This document shows positions 32,743 to 42,260 of a stretch of DNA of 64,000 nucleotides, piece by piece. The translations under genes and the position numbers were made by a program. How positions within the stretch are numbered: position 1 is the first letter of the stretch; each line of letters opens with the position of its first letter. Source of the stretch: Vibrio tubiashii (lineage in GTDB: Bacteria; Pseudomonadota; Gammaproteobacteria; Enterobacterales; Vibrionaceae); contig JRWQ01000007.1 in the NCBI GenBank assembly GCA_000775715.1, forward strand, positions 310,001-374,000. The letters are read 5' to 3'. The notes beneath the pieces are model-generated. The model searched no databases and was not told the origin of the DNA. It worked only from the letters and a program-made list of their open reading frames with translations.

Positions 32743-33989
32743 TTCCACTCTCGTTACGAATTGCGTATCTCAACCTATACCGTAACAAACGCCGCAGTCT
32801 GCTCTCCGTGTTGATTATCGCCATTGCGATTTTTGCACTGACTTCAGCGGGCGGCTTTGGCTTGTATACCTATGACTCATTGAAAGAATCAACCGCGAGA
32901 GATACAGGGCACTTAACTTTAAGTCAGCCGGGCTATTTTGAGATAGACGAAGAGATGCCATTGGCGAACGGCATTGCTGACAGTAGTCTGATAACTCAAC
33001 AACTGATCGCCAATGCCAAGGTGCGCGGTGTCCAGCCAAGAATTGAATTTACTGGCTTGGCTTCGAATGGCAGTAAATCGACCATTTTCGTCGGTACTGG
33101 CGTCAACGAGCGCGAGTTTGACATGAAAGGACCGTTCTTAGATGTGCGTGAAGGTAAGACCTTATCGAGCATTCAGTCTTCGCGCTATGACCCGAGCGAG
33201 CCTGAAGTTATGCTCGGCGTAGATTTAGCGCGCAATCTTAATGTGTCTACTGGGGATTGGATAACGTTACTTGCGACAACCAGCGATGGTGCGCTTAACG
33301 CTTATGACTACAAAGTTCGTGGTATTTACTCTACAGGCGTGCCTGAACTAGATAAGCGCCAACTTTACATCCATATTCAATCAGCGCAAGAGCTATTGAG
33401 TAGCGACAAAGTCAGTACTTTATCTGTGTTCTTGTTTGATACCGAGCAGACAGTGGCGATGAAAAACTGGGTCGAGGAGAATCTCGCCAGTGTCGATCTT
33501 AAACAACCTATCGAGGTGACTCCTTGGCAAGAGCGGGCGTTTTTCTATACCAAGGTTAAGGATCTCTACGACCGCATCTTTGGCATCATGGGAGCAGTCA
33601 TGGCGCTTGTGGTGTTTGTTGCCTTGTTTAACACCATGACGATGTCGGTGACTGAGCGAACCAGAGAGATTGGTACCTTGTCTGCGCTTGGGACCTATCC
33701 TCGTGAAATCGTCTCGGGGTTTGTGCGTGAATCGGCACTACTTGCCGTAATCGGTTCGGTAATTGGCGGGGTACTGAGCTTAGTCGTGAGCTTGCTGCTT
33801 ATGGTGGTCGAGGTACAAATGCCGCCTCCTCCAGGTCGAACAGAAGGTTATCCACTCAATATCTATTTTTCGCCTGAGTTGCTTACTGCAACTGCATTGG
33901 GAGTCTTGATTATTTGCGTGTTAGCGGCTTGGTTGTCGGCATCAAAGGGCGTTAAGAAGCCAATTACGGAGGCACTGATTTATGTTTAA
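32730..33989 (+). CDS. FtsX/LolC-like ABC permease
   Basis: 419 residues with the type VII ABC layout: an N-terminal membrane helix (about 22-44), a large periplasmic domain (about 45-275), then three C-terminal helices (about 285-315, 335-365, 385-410). SVTERTREIGTLSALGTYPREIV is the characteristic FtsX coupling-helix region. The LolC/LolE/MacB permeases share this layout. Only one permease gene is present, so a homodimer is expected. It ends overlapping the LolA-like gene by 8 bp. Substrate unknown; lipoproteins or peptides are possible from the neighbours. Confidence 0.93.
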   Translation: MGKLIPLSLRIAYLNLYRNKRRSLLSVLIIAIAIFALTSAGGFGLYTYDSLKESTARDTGHLTLSQPGYFEIDEEMPLANGIADSSLITQQLIANAKVRGVQPRIEFTGLASNGSKSTIFVGTGVNEREFDMKGPFLDVREGKTLSSIQSSRYDPSEPEVMLGVDLARNLNVSTGDWITLLATTSDGALNAYDYKVRGIYSTGVPELDKRQLYIHIQSAQELLSSDKVSTLSVFLFDTEQTVAMKNWVEENLASVDLKQPIEVTPWQERAFFYTKVKDLYDRIFGIMGAVMALVVFVALFNTMTMSVTERTREIGTLSALGTYPREIVSGFVRESALLAVIGSVIGGVLSLVVSLLLMVVEVQMPPPPGRTEGYPLNIYFSPELLTATALGVLIICVLAAWLSASKGVKKPITEALIYV

Positions 33990-34740
33990 CGGTTTAAAGA
34001 AGGTTCTATTGGCGAGTATGGTTGGCTTCATTGCTTTGCCTGCAGTGGCAGATGATGTTGCGAGTATGGTCAAGAATGCTGACCGCTATCGTCTTGATAG
34101 TAGCGCTGCAAAAGTGGTCTCGTTAGTAAGTTTGTACGAAAACGAACAGCTAGACAAAACTCGTGAGTACAACGTCTATACTCGCGAAAATCGCGAGTCT
34201 TTGGTGCTGTTTAAATCTCAAGTAGAGGCAGGGCAGAAGATGTTGATGCTCGGTGATAATTACTGGTTAGTGATGCCTAAGAGTCGTCGCCCAATTCGCA
34301 TTACGCCGATGCAAAAGCTACTAGGTGAGGCCTCGGTTGGTGATATTTCGACCCTGACTTGGAGTGAGGATTACCACGCCACTTTTGTACAACCAGAACA
34401 GTTAACGCTTGGGGAGCAATCGCTAGCGGTGAACCATGTACGCTTAAGAGCCACCACCAAGGGGGCAAGCTATGCCAAAATCGAACTTTGGCTCGATGAG
34501 AGCAATGACTTTCCCATTAAAGCAGACCTTTATTTGCGCTCTGGGAAGCTAGCCAAACAAGCTTTGTTCACCAAAGGAGAGCGTGAAGGTGAGTTGAGAG
34601 TGGTCGCTATGACACTGCTTGATCAAATTCAGCCTGCGAAAAAGACGGTAATTGAGTACAAGCAGATCACTCCGTTTGAGTTAGAAGATAAGTACTACAA
34701 CCCCGCTTATTTAACCCGTAATGCGCTGTCGGAGTTATAA
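33982..34740 (+). CDS. LolA-like periplasmic outer-membrane lipoprotein-sorting protein
   Basis: 252 residues. Signal peptide MFNGLKKVLLASMVGFIALPAVA. The mature protein follows the pattern of LolA-superfamily proteins annotated as outer membrane lipoprotein-sorting protein: strand-rich, with ESLVLFKSQVEAGQKMLMLGDNYWLVMPKSRRPIRITP near the start of the barrel and KIELWLDESNDFPIKADLY further on. Such folds carry acyl chains of a client across the periplasm. Placement between an FtsX-type permease and a beta-barrel protein suggests it is the shuttle of the system. It is not the housekeeping LolA, which has a different neighbourhood and is shorter. Confidence 0.88.
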   Translation: MFNGLKKVLLASMVGFIALPAVADDVASMVKNADRYRLDSSAAKVVSLVSLYENEQLDKTREYNVYTRENRESLVLFKSQVEAGQKMLMLGDNYWLVMPKSRRPIRITPMQKLLGEASVGDISTLTWSEDYHATFVQPEQLTLGEQSLAVNHVRLRATTKGASYAKIELWLDESNDFPIKADLYLRSGKLAKQALFTKGEREGELRVVAMTLLDQIQPAKKTVIEYKQITPFELEDKYYNPAYLTRNALSEL

Positions 34741-36009
34741 ATGAAACCAAGCCTAACGTTACTGATCGCAATAGGGCTGGTTGCGCCTTGCGTGGCGGAT
34801 GAAATCAGTTTTGATTGGGACTACACCTTGAGTGCTAACACCACTTCACACCGTGATTCAGACTTACTTGGCGAAGCTCAGAGAAGTCGCACCGAAACGG
34901 TTGATGCCTTAATAGATTTGCAACTGCAAGGGTATGGCTTCACGGGTCTGATCGCAGCGAAAGGTAGCAAGCTGTACAGCTCAGATTCATCTCAATCCTT
35001 TGATAGTGATCTGATTGCCCAGGAGCTATTTTGGCAGGGAGGAATAGAACTATTCAACACGGCAGTTGACCTGACTTTTGGCAAAGTCCGTCTTGATTGG
35101 GGCGTGGGGTATGGATATCGTCCGCTGGATGTATTCAAACCCTATCGCAGAAACCCGGTCGGTATCCAAGTTGAAGAGGGAACGGGCGTTGCCATGGCTT
35201 CGTACTTCGATATGCAGGGCGAGTGGAGTTTGGTTTACAGCGACTCTTCTTGGACACAGCAACAAGGTAGTCAGCTAGAAGAAGCTTCTGAACAGCAGGG
35301 CTTGGGTATCCGTAGGTATGCGCTATGGGGAGATAGTGAATGGCAATTGCTGGGTTACTATGATGACGTTCGTGAGGGGCTGCTTGGGGGATCATTTGTT
35401 ACCGTACTCGATGATGCTTGGTCTATACACGCTTCGGCATTGTATCAACGCAAGTACAACCGCTACGTTCAGAGCACTTTAAATCAGCCCGTCGAGCTAG
35501 ATAAACAGCGCGATGGTTATCAGGGGCTTATTGGCCTGAACTGGGCAAACGCGGTGGGCAATAACATCATTTTAGAGTATTGGTATGATAGCCGAAGTTG
35601 GAGCAAAGGGGAGTGGGAGAACGCTTATGCAAGTGTTGATGTGCTTTCTCACAATCCAGTGTTGGCGCCGCTTGGTTCGTCTTATGCCCAAGGGTTAAAT
35701 CATGCCAATTTGGTTCAGCATAACATTATGTTCCACTGGTCTTTAGATTCGTCGAGTTGGAGTCAGTGGTCTTGGTCAAACAAGCTGCTTTGGCTCGATA
35801 ACTTAACGCCAACCTTTGATTTGCTCTACTCACCACAAGATCAAGGTGTGATAGCGACTCAGTGGTTAGATTATCGAGTTTACGACTCAGGTTCGGCGTC
35901 GTTTTCTGCTGAACTCGCTGCTCGTTTTATGACGGGGGACAATGAGTCGGTGTATGCAAATTTGTCAGATAAGCGTATGATTTTTCTTAATCTAAAAGGA
36001 AGGTTTTGA
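34741..36009 (+). CDS. Outer-membrane beta-barrel protein of the envelope operon
   Basis: 422 residues. Signal peptide of about 20 residues (MKPSLTLLIAIGLVAPCVAD). The mature sequence is rich in aromatic residues and alternating strands and ends LNLKGRF, the terminal-Phe signal for the BAM machinery. It begins directly after the stop of the LolA-like gene without a gap and overlaps the kinase start by one base. I do not recognise a named family. Role is inferred from context: outer-membrane receiver or exit for the client of the ABC/LolA-like proteins. Confidence 0.86.
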   Translation: MKPSLTLLIAIGLVAPCVADEISFDWDYTLSANTTSHRDSDLLGEAQRSRTETVDALIDLQLQGYGFTGLIAAKGSKLYSSDSSQSFDSDLIAQELFWQGGIELFNTAVDLTFGKVRLDWGVGYGYRPLDVFKPYRRNPVGIQVEEGTGVAMASYFDMQGEWSLVYSDSSWTQQQGSQLEEASEQQGLGIRRYALWGDSEWQLLGYYDDVREGLLGGSFVTVLDDAWSIHASALYQRKYNRYVQSTLNQPVELDKQRDGYQGLIGLNWANAVGNNIILEYWYDSRSWSKGEWENAYASVDVLSHNPVLAPLGSSYAQGLNHANLVQHNIMFHWSLDSSSWSQWSWSNKLLWLDNLTPTFDLLYSPQDQGVIATQWLDYRVYDSGSASFSAELAARFMTGDNESVYANLSDKRMIFLNLKGRF

Positions 36010-37046
36010 TGTCTGGATTTACATTGGATCGACGAAATGCCATCAGTAGCTTTGGTTATACGACTGCTTTTTGTGCAGTGATTGCTGTTGTCACGCAAAC
36101 TATATGGCCAGATCCGTACTGGCGACATCTAGTGATCAGCTTGGGCTATGGTTATAGCTCAGTGGCGAGTTCACTCATCATTAGCCGTCTGTGGCCTCAG
36201 TTGAGTAACCCTGTCGTGACCGCCATGTCGCTGTTTTGTGCCATGGTGCTAGGAACGTTTAATGCCTACCTTTGGCTCAGTCGCTACGATGACTTTAGTG
36301 ACTTTACTCAGATGAAATCTGTTGCCATTCTTGGTTTTATCTTCTCCGTTACCTGCTTTTTCTATTTTTATACTCATGAGCAGAAACTCCTCGCGCAAAA
36401 AGAGTTGGAGAAAGCCAAACGTATTCAATCCGAGCAAGAGAAAGCGCTCGTGCTCAGTCAGCTTCGTCAGTTACAAAGCCAAATTGAACCGCATTTTTTG
36501 TTTAATACTCTCGCTAATGTTAATGCGCTGATTAACCATGATCCAAAAACGGCTCAACATATGTTAGAGAAGCTGACTGAACTACTTCGCGGCACGTTGA
36601 AAAACTCTCGCAAAACTATGTCGACCTTGGGCAATGAACTTGAGTTAATTGACGCCTATCTAGCGATTCAACAGATCCGAATGGGTCAAAGGTTGAGCTA
36701 TCAAATCGACTGCGACGTTTTGGACCATACACCGTTTGCTCCACTATTGTTGCAACCTCTAGTCGAAAACGCGATTCAACACGGAATTGAACCTAAAGTA
36801 AGTGGCGGAGAAATCCACGTTCGTGCCTCGCAAACTGATAACGCGATGGTTATTGAGGTTGAAGATTCTGGTGTAGGATTTGCGAATGCTGCACAGAGCA
36901 GTGGACATGGAATAGGTTTAGAGAACACGCGAGAGCGATTGAAAGCCCTTTATGGAACTGATGCTAGCCTGACGATTAAGCAGGCGGTATCGGGTGGCGT
37001 TAAAGCGGTAATTAGTGTTCCGCTAGATAAATTAGAGGCTCGATAG
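36009..37046 (+). CDS. LytS-type membrane histidine kinase
   Basis: 345 residues from ATG 36009. Four hydrophobic segments in the first about 120 residues without an extracellular domain, a coiled linker (about 122-150), then a His_kinase domain of the LytS/YehU class with the phosphoacceptor His162 in QIEPHFLFNTLANVNALI and an N-box LLLQPLVENAIQHGI, G-box GHGIGLENTRERL. It probably senses a signal in or at the membrane. Encoded 9 bp before its LytTR response regulator and as part of the transport operon, so it likely controls it. Confidence 0.94.
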   Translation: MSGFTLDRRNAISSFGYTTAFCAVIAVVTQTIWPDPYWRHLVISLGYGYSSVASSLIISRLWPQLSNPVVTAMSLFCAMVLGTFNAYLWLSRYDDFSDFTQMKSVAILGFIFSVTCFFYFYTHEQKLLAQKELEKAKRIQSEQEKALVLSQLRQLQSQIEPHFLFNTLANVNALINHDPKTAQHMLEKLTELLRGTLKNSRKTMSTLGNELELIDAYLAIQQIRMGQRLSYQIDCDVLDHTPFAPLLLQPLVENAIQHGIEPKVSGGEIHVRASQTDNAMVIEVEDSGVGFANAAQSSGHGIGLENTRERLKALYGTDASLTIKQAVSGGVKAVISVPLDKLEAR

Positions 37047-37055
37047 GAAGGTCAA

Positions 37056-37847
37056 ATGACGATCAAGGAGTACAGTGCGGTTATCGCCGATGATGAACCT
37101 TTGTTGAGGCATCATCTCAATAAGATGCTTGCGGATTGCTGGCCGCAATTGGATATCGTCGGTCAAGCGAGCAATGGTCAAGAAGCCTTGGGTATGATCG
37201 AGCGCTTCGCACCAGATATCGTCTTTCTTGATATTAAAATGCCACAAATGGATGGTATGACAGCGGCGCGAGCAATGACTAAAAGCTCAAGTTCTACGCA
37301 GGTCGTGTTCGTCACCGCCTATGATGAGTATGCCCTGCAAGCATTCGAAGCCAATGCAATCGACTATCTTTTAAAGCCTTTGTCTGAACAGCGTTTAGAG
37401 CAGTGTATCACTAAGATAAAACAGCGTTTTGCGAGTTCGGCTCAACTCGCACAGCCGGATATGGCGGCCTTGATCGACCAAATCCAACAGCTTGGACATC
37501 AATCGCAACCCAATTACTTGAACTGGGTCAGAGCAAGTAAGGGTGAAGATATCCATCTGATTTCTATTGCAGATGTGCTCTATTTTAAGGCTGAAGATAA
37601 GTATGTTTCAGTATTCACCAAGGAAGAGGGGAGAACCGTTGAATACCTGCTTAGGACCTCGTTAAAAGAGTTGATTCAACAACTCGACCCGAACAACTTT
37701 TGGCAAATACACCGTTCTACCATAGTGAATGTTTCAGCGGTCGAAAAGGTCAAAAAAGTCATTACCGGAAAAATGGTGGTGATAATCGGTGACACCAAAC
37801 TTCCCGTCAGTCGAGCGATGCAGGGGCAATTCACAAATTTATGGTGA
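37056..37847 (+). CDS. LytTR-family response regulator
   Basis: 263 residues. Receiver domain (about 5-125) with acidic pocket ADDE, phosphorylated Asp59 in FLDIKMPQMDG, Thr in VTAYDEYAL and Lys in LLKP. LytTR DNA-binding domain (about 160-263) with RASKGEDIHLISIADVLYFKAEDKYVSVFT and the IHRSTIVNV sequence. Partner of the LytS-type kinase directly upstream. Candidate binding sites are the direct repeats at 31287-31317 upstream of the operon. Confidence 0.95.
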   Translation: MTIKEYSAVIADDEPLLRHHLNKMLADCWPQLDIVGQASNGQEALGMIERFAPDIVFLDIKMPQMDGMTAARAMTKSSSSTQVVFVTAYDEYALQAFEANAIDYLLKPLSEQRLEQCITKIKQRFASSAQLAQPDMAALIDQIQQLGHQSQPNYLNWVRASKGEDIHLISIADVLYFKAEDKYVSVFTKEEGRTVEYLLRTSLKELIQQLDPNNFWQIHRSTIVNVSAVEKVKKVITGKMVVIIGDTKLPVSRAMQGQFTNLW

Positions 37848-37904
37848 AAAATCATAGGGAAGAGTTATGCTTAAAGCTATTGAGGGTTCTCTGGAACAAT
37901 ATTG

Positions 37905-38516
37905 ATGGCCGACAACAAACTCTACTATGTTTATGACCCTATGTGTGCCTGGTGCTGGGGGTATAAACCCGTTTGGCAGCAGATCTGCCAGATCTTAGAG
38001 GGTAGGATTGAAATCCAGTACGTGCTCGGGGGACTCGCTCCAGACTCTGATACTCCCATGCCGAAAGAGATGCAGCGGCAAATTGCCTCGTACTGGCGAA
38101 GAATTGAAGAGTACTTGGGCACCGAGTTCAACTACGATTTTTGGACCAACAACGTACCAAGGCGTTCGACTTATCCTGCTTGCAGAGCCGTGCTTGCCGC
38201 TCGTAAACAGAGCGCTGAGAAGCAGATGCTCACTGCGATTCAGAGTGCTTACTACCTAGAGGCGAGAAATCCAAGTGACAGCGATGTGCTGATCGACCTT
38301 GCTGATAGCATTGGACTCGATGTGACACGTTTTGAAGCCGACTATGGGTCGGTGACTCTGAATCAAGAGTTTATGCGTGAACTCGATTTTGCCCGCAGCA
38401 TCGGTGGTAATAGCTTTCCATCGCTGTTTGTTCAAACAGCTGAGGGTATTGTTGAGTTGCAAGTTGATTACCAATCGGCGCAAACTACGATAGGTCAGAT
38501 AGAACAGCTCATCTAA
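37905..38516 (+). CDS. DsbA-family thiol oxidoreductase (cytoplasmic)
   Basis: 203 residues from ATG 37905. CAWC (in YDPMCAWCWGYKPVW) is the active-site pair, followed by the helical insertion and the C-terminal strand with a cis-proline context NSFPSLFVQ. The pattern YDPMCAWCWG is that of the FrnE/DSBA-like group. There is no signal peptide, so it acts in the cytoplasm. Partner unknown. It follows the LytTR regulator by 57 bp and may be read through from that operon. A terminator follows. Confidence 0.92.
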   Translation: MADNKLYYVYDPMCAWCWGYKPVWQQICQILEGRIEIQYVLGGLAPDSDTPMPKEMQRQIASYWRRIEEYLGTEFNYDFWTNNVPRRSTYPACRAVLAARKQSAEKQMLTAIQSAYYLEARNPSDSDVLIDLADSIGLDVTRFEADYGSVTLNQEFMRELDFARSIGGNSFPSLFVQTAEGIVELQVDYQSAQTTIGQIEQLI

Positions 38517-38522
38517 AGCAAA

Positions 38523-38544
38523 ACACCGAGCTGAAGCTCGGTGT
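38523..38544. terminator. Hairpin between the DsbA-family gene and malZ
   Basis: ACACCGAGC (38523-38531) pairs perfectly with GCTCGGTGT (38536-38544) round a TGAA tetraloop. It lies between the convergent DsbA-like and malZ genes. Confidence 0.8.
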
Positions 38545-38562
38545 AGTGTTATTTGGGGGCTT

Positions 38563-40413
38563 TTAGACCTCAACAGTTAACAATCTACTCGCGCGTGGCG
38601 GAATAGATAGATCTAACCAGCCATTAGAGGCGTTGAATCGTTCGCCACAAATCTGGCCGATTAACGCTTGGTCAAGAACATCTGCTTTCCATACAGGAAG
38701 TTTGCGATGTAGAGTCTTCTCGCTCAGGTTGAATGTACACAACACAGTGTCAGTGCCTAATTTACGTGCAAATACAAAGCAATCCTCATCGTGGTAGATA
38801 GGGATGTAGTCGCCGCTCTGCAAGGCTGGGTGAGCTTTTCTCAGCGCAATAAGATTCTTAAACCAATCAAGGTACTCGGAGTTCTCTACCTGATTCCATG
38901 GCATAGTGCGGCGGTTATCAGGATCATGGCTGCCCATCATTCCAAGCTCAGTACCGTAATAGATGCAGGGCGTACCTACATAGCTAAACAGCAACACGCT
39001 GGCGAGTTTAAACAGCCGTGGGTCGTGTTTGACTAACTCAAGAAAGCGCGCGGTGTCATGGCTATCAAGCTGGTTAAGCTGGGCTAGCTGATTGCGCCAC
39101 GGCAGTTTGGCTCGCGCTTCTGCTTGCCAATCAATAAATTCACCAATACTGATGTCGATTGGGTCATAGGTTATGTCGAGTTTGGCTAATAATGCTCTTA
39201 CCGGATGGGCAAAACCGTAGTAGTTCATCGCACCATCTTCTTGATCCCCTTGCAGCCATTGAGTCGCCTCAAAGAAATGTTCTCCAAGCACGTAGCAATC
39301 TGGATTAACTTGCTTAGCGGAATCGCGAAATGCCTTAACGTAATGGGAGTTATTGGTCGCACCTTCTCCTTCGCCAAGCATGTGAATCACATCAAATCGC
39401 CATGCGTCGATCTTATAGGGTGCTCGCAGCCAGTGTTTAATGACGGCATTGTCGCTCGCATAAATGTAGTCTTTCACTTGTTGGTTGTGGAAGTTAAGCA
39501 CGGGTAATGAGCGGCTTCCTTTCCAGCATATATAGTCTTGGCTATCGCCATTGAAGAAGTAGTAATCTCGATAGGGTGATGTTGGTGACTGATATGCGCC
39601 CACGCCCTCTTGTAGGCCTTGCAAGTTAAACCACGGGTGTTCGGTAGAGGTATGGTTGAACACCGCGTCAAGCATGATTTTCATGCCACGATCACGCAGT
39701 TGCTGACAAAGATCTGCGAAGTGCTCATTGGTACCAAGATGTGGGTCAACTTCTAAGTAGTTTGAGGTGTCGTATTTATGGTTACTCGGCGCAGTAAATA
39801 TTGGGTTGAGATATAACGCACTTACGCCCAATTGCTGCAAATAGTCGAGTTTGCTTTCCACGCCATACAAATCGCCACCGTAAAACTCGCATCCACCATT
39901 GCCATTATGGGAGTCTACTGGTTCTCCCCACTGTTTGGTTACCACAGGTCTAGTTCCGCCAGACACCTTGTACTCCCCCTCAGTTACGCTGATGTCGGGT
40001 TTGCCATTGCAAAAACGATCCGGGAATATTTGGTAGAAGACTTGCTGTTCGACCCATGATGGTGGGCGATCGGCAATGTTGTACTTGAAGTGGGTCTCTT
40101 TGGGTGGAATACGTGTCGAAACCCCTTTAGCATCTAGCCAGTACTGCTTGGTTTTCGTTAGCAGTTTAAACACATAGTGGGTGATGTCGCGGTCATGGTT
40201 GACACAAAAGTCGGCTTGCCAGAAGTTAAGGTGCTTGCCACTTTTTGTTAGGGTCATTTTGACCAAGTACTCTTCATTATCGGGCTCGTGACGCACCATG
40301 ACTTTGTCAAAAGCCATCGATTTTTCTGTCACCAAAGTCACTGTTAACGTGTTGTCTTTAATGATTAGCCAATCATGAGATTGACCGTGATAAATAAATG
40401 GAAGTGACTTCAT
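38563..40413 (-). CDS. malZ: MalZ-like maltodextrin glucosidase (GH13)
   Basis: 616 residues against 604 in E. coli MalZ, and colinear with it. An N-terminal carbohydrate-binding domain (about 1-115) is followed by a GH13 barrel. Catalytic residues: nucleophile Asp341 (WRFDVIHMLGEGEGA), acid/base Glu378 (VLGEHFFEA) and Asp453 (LDSHDTARF). Substrate-binding stretches VFYQIFPDRF, FYGGDL and YLNPIF also match. It releases glucose from short maltodextrins in the cytoplasm; no signal peptide. Its start lies 1 bp after the stop of the upstream alpha-amylase-like gene, so they form an operon. Confidence 0.94.
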   Translation of the reverse strand: MKSLPFIYHGQSHDWLIIKDNTLTVTLVTEKSMAFDKVMVRHEPDNEEYLVKMTLTKSGKHLNFWQADFCVNHDRDITHYVFKLLTKTKQYWLDAKGVSTRIPPKETHFKYNIADRPPSWVEQQVFYQIFPDRFCNGKPDISVTEGEYKVSGGTRPVVTKQWGEPVDSHNGNGGCEFYGGDLYGVESKLDYLQQLGVSALYLNPIFTAPSNHKYDTSNYLEVDPHLGTNEHFADLCQQLRDRGMKIMLDAVFNHTSTEHPWFNLQGLQEGVGAYQSPTSPYRDYYFFNGDSQDYICWKGSRSLPVLNFHNQQVKDYIYASDNAVIKHWLRAPYKIDAWRFDVIHMLGEGEGATNNSHYVKAFRDSAKQVNPDCYVLGEHFFEATQWLQGDQEDGAMNYYGFAHPVRALLAKLDITYDPIDISIGEFIDWQAEARAKLPWRNQLAQLNQLDSHDTARFLELVKHDPRLFKLASVLLFSYVGTPCIYYGTELGMMGSHDPDNRRTMPWNQVENSEYLDWFKNLIALRKAHPALQSGDYIPIYHDEDCFVFARKLGTDTVLCTFNLSEKTLHRKLPVWKADVLDQALIGQICGERFNASNGWLDLSIPPRASRLLTVEV

Positions 40414-40414
40414 C

Positions 40415-42205
40415 TTAACCTCTGCATTGCTTGAGATTATTTAAACATAGGAAATGCGTTGCCAATGGGGCAAGGTTGATTTCAATCCGAGCTTGTTGCC
40501 GCTCAACTTTGAGCGTGTAAGTTCGCTGTTTGAGCTTATCTGCTAATAGATAGTTGCCGTCGCTAAGCTGCCACAACTGAATCAGATGTTCTGGGATGAT
40601 CAGATCGACTTGCTTGGAGTGTTGGTCGCTAAAGTTAGTTACAATGACAATAACTTGCTCGTCATCGGAACGCGCGAAGGCGTAGATTTTATCTTGCAGC
40701 TCAGCGAAACTATCGAAGTTAGAAGCATACAAATCATGGTAGTCTCCACACAATGCAGAGTGGTTTAACGTTAGGTTAAGCAGCTTACTGTAAAAGGCTC
40801 TGAGCTCTTTTTCTGCCTTTGATAGCTGTCCTCCGTCAAAGCGTCCTTCATTCATCCAACGCTGATGAGCGGGTACGCCAACATAGTCGAAAATTGAAGT
40901 ACGCGATGGTTGACCAAAGCCAGCCATTTCTGCTGCTGATTCGCCCACTTCTTGGCCAAAATAGATCATAGTTGGTGAGGAGGACAAACATGCTGACACT
41001 AACATCGCAGGCTTACCTCTCTCGCCACTGCCAGCAAACTCGGGTGATGCGACACGCTGCTCGTCATGGTTGTCGAGAAAGTGCAGCATATGATGCTCAA
41101 TATCGCGAAGTTGATGCTCAATATGACCAATCTCACTGGTGGCCCCCTTATCTTGAATGACATCTTTGAGGGCATCATAAAGGTCGACTTTATCGTACAG
41201 ATAGTCCATTTTGCCTAGATGAATATAGTCGCGGTACAGGTGTGGCTGGTAAACCTCTGCCATGAGAAATGCGTCTGGATTGGCTTGCTTGATTGACGAG
41301 TTCATAAAACTCCAGAACTCAACCGGCACCATCTCTGCCATATCGTAGCGAAAGCCATCTACGCCTTGCTCAAGCCAATAGAGCGCGATGTCGCGAAACT
41401 TAATCCATGAATCTGGTATCTCTTTATCCAGCCAAAATTGATAGTGTTCGGCCGCTGATTTAAAGCGATACTCTTCGGTAAGTGTTGCAAAGTCCTTGCC
41501 GCCATCGGGTCTTACGCCGTAGTTCACTTTGACTGTTTCATACCAGTCGTCATGATTCGGTTTGGCGAGCCGTGAACCGTTGCCAGTCCATTTGGCTGGA
41601 TATTCATGGTAGGGAGCGGCGAGATCTGGATGCTGCTCACCACCCAGCGGTGGCTGCTCGACGAGCGAATCTGGCAATTCAAAAGCTTGGTTAGGGATGT
41701 AGTAAAAGTTGTTGTTTTTCGCGTAAGCAACACTGGTATCGTCGTCTGCGCCAAAGTCACTTACACTTGGTGGGTTATTGAGCCCTTTGTACACTCGCGC
41801 CACGTGGTTTGGCACAATATCAATAATGACTTTCATACCTGCTTGATGGGTTCGCTCGATAAGGGCGAAAAACTCTTGATTGCGCTGGCTGGGATCATCG
41901 GCTAAGTCGGGGTTGACCGAGTAGTAGTCTTTTACTGCATAAGGCGAACCTGCACGCCCTTTAACAATACTTGGGTGATCTTTATCGATGCCAAATTCAC
42001 TGTAGTCGCCAATCAAGGCATGGTGTGGGACTCCGGTATACCAGATATGCGTGATGCCTAATTTGCGAATTTCACTCAGTGCCTTCTCGCTAAAATCACT
42101 GAACTTTCCAACGCCATTTTGCTCTATGGTGCCCCACGGTTGATTAGTTTGGTTTACATTGCCGAATAAGCGAGTAAATACTTGATAGATATTTTGTTTT
42201 TTCAT
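40415..42205 (-). CDS. Alpha-amylase family glycoside hydrolase (GH13), cytoplasmic
   Basis: I start at ATG 42205 (MKKQNIYQVF, 596 residues); the frame is open upstream to 42412 but that part is not protein-like. GH13 residues: first conserved region VIIDIVPNHVAR, nucleophile Asp in GVDGFRYDMAEMVP, acid/base Glu in FLMAEVYQ, and third Asp in LDNHDEQR. No signal peptide, so it acts on internalised or stored maltodextrin/glycogen. It is the first gene of an operon with malZ. Its own Shine-Dalgarno is weak, and a short leader ORF with a perfect SD ends 1 bp before this ATG. Confidence 0.93.
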   Translation of the reverse strand: MKKQNIYQVFTRLFGNVNQTNQPWGTIEQNGVGKFSDFSEKALSEIRKLGITHIWYTGVPHHALIGDYSEFGIDKDHPSIVKGRAGSPYAVKDYYSVNPDLADDPSQRNQEFFALIERTHQAGMKVIIDIVPNHVARVYKGLNNPPSVSDFGADDDTSVAYAKNNNFYYIPNQAFELPDSLVEQPPLGGEQHPDLAAPYHEYPAKWTGNGSRLAKPNHDDWYETVKVNYGVRPDGGKDFATLTEEYRFKSAAEHYQFWLDKEIPDSWIKFRDIALYWLEQGVDGFRYDMAEMVPVEFWSFMNSSIKQANPDAFLMAEVYQPHLYRDYIHLGKMDYLYDKVDLYDALKDVIQDKGATSEIGHIEHQLRDIEHHMLHFLDNHDEQRVASPEFAGSGERGKPAMLVSACLSSSPTMIYFGQEVGESAAEMAGFGQPSRTSIFDYVGVPAHQRWMNEGRFDGGQLSKAEKELRAFYSKLLNLTLNHSALCGDYHDLYASNFDSFAELQDKIYAFARSDDEQVIVIVTNFSDQHSKQVDLIIPEHLIQLWQLSDGNYLLADKLKQRTYTLKVERQQARIEINLAPLATHFLCLNNLKQCRG

Positions 42206-42206
42206 T

Positions 42207-42260
42207 CTAGTTCGAAGCCTGATTGACGCTATTTTTAAAGCATAGAAGATATGGAGGCAC
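42207..42260 (-). CDS. Possible 17-codon leader peptide coupled to the amylase gene
   Basis: On the minus strand AAGGAGG (42274-42268) stands seven bases before GTG 42260. The frame encodes 17 residues (VPPYLLCFKNSVNQASN) and stops at TAG 42209-42207, one base before the amylase ATG at 42205. The amylase gene has no good ribosome site of its own, so termination-reinitiation coupling is plausible. No conservation evidence is available here. Confidence 0.4.
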   Translation of the reverse strand: MPPYLLCFKNSVNQASN

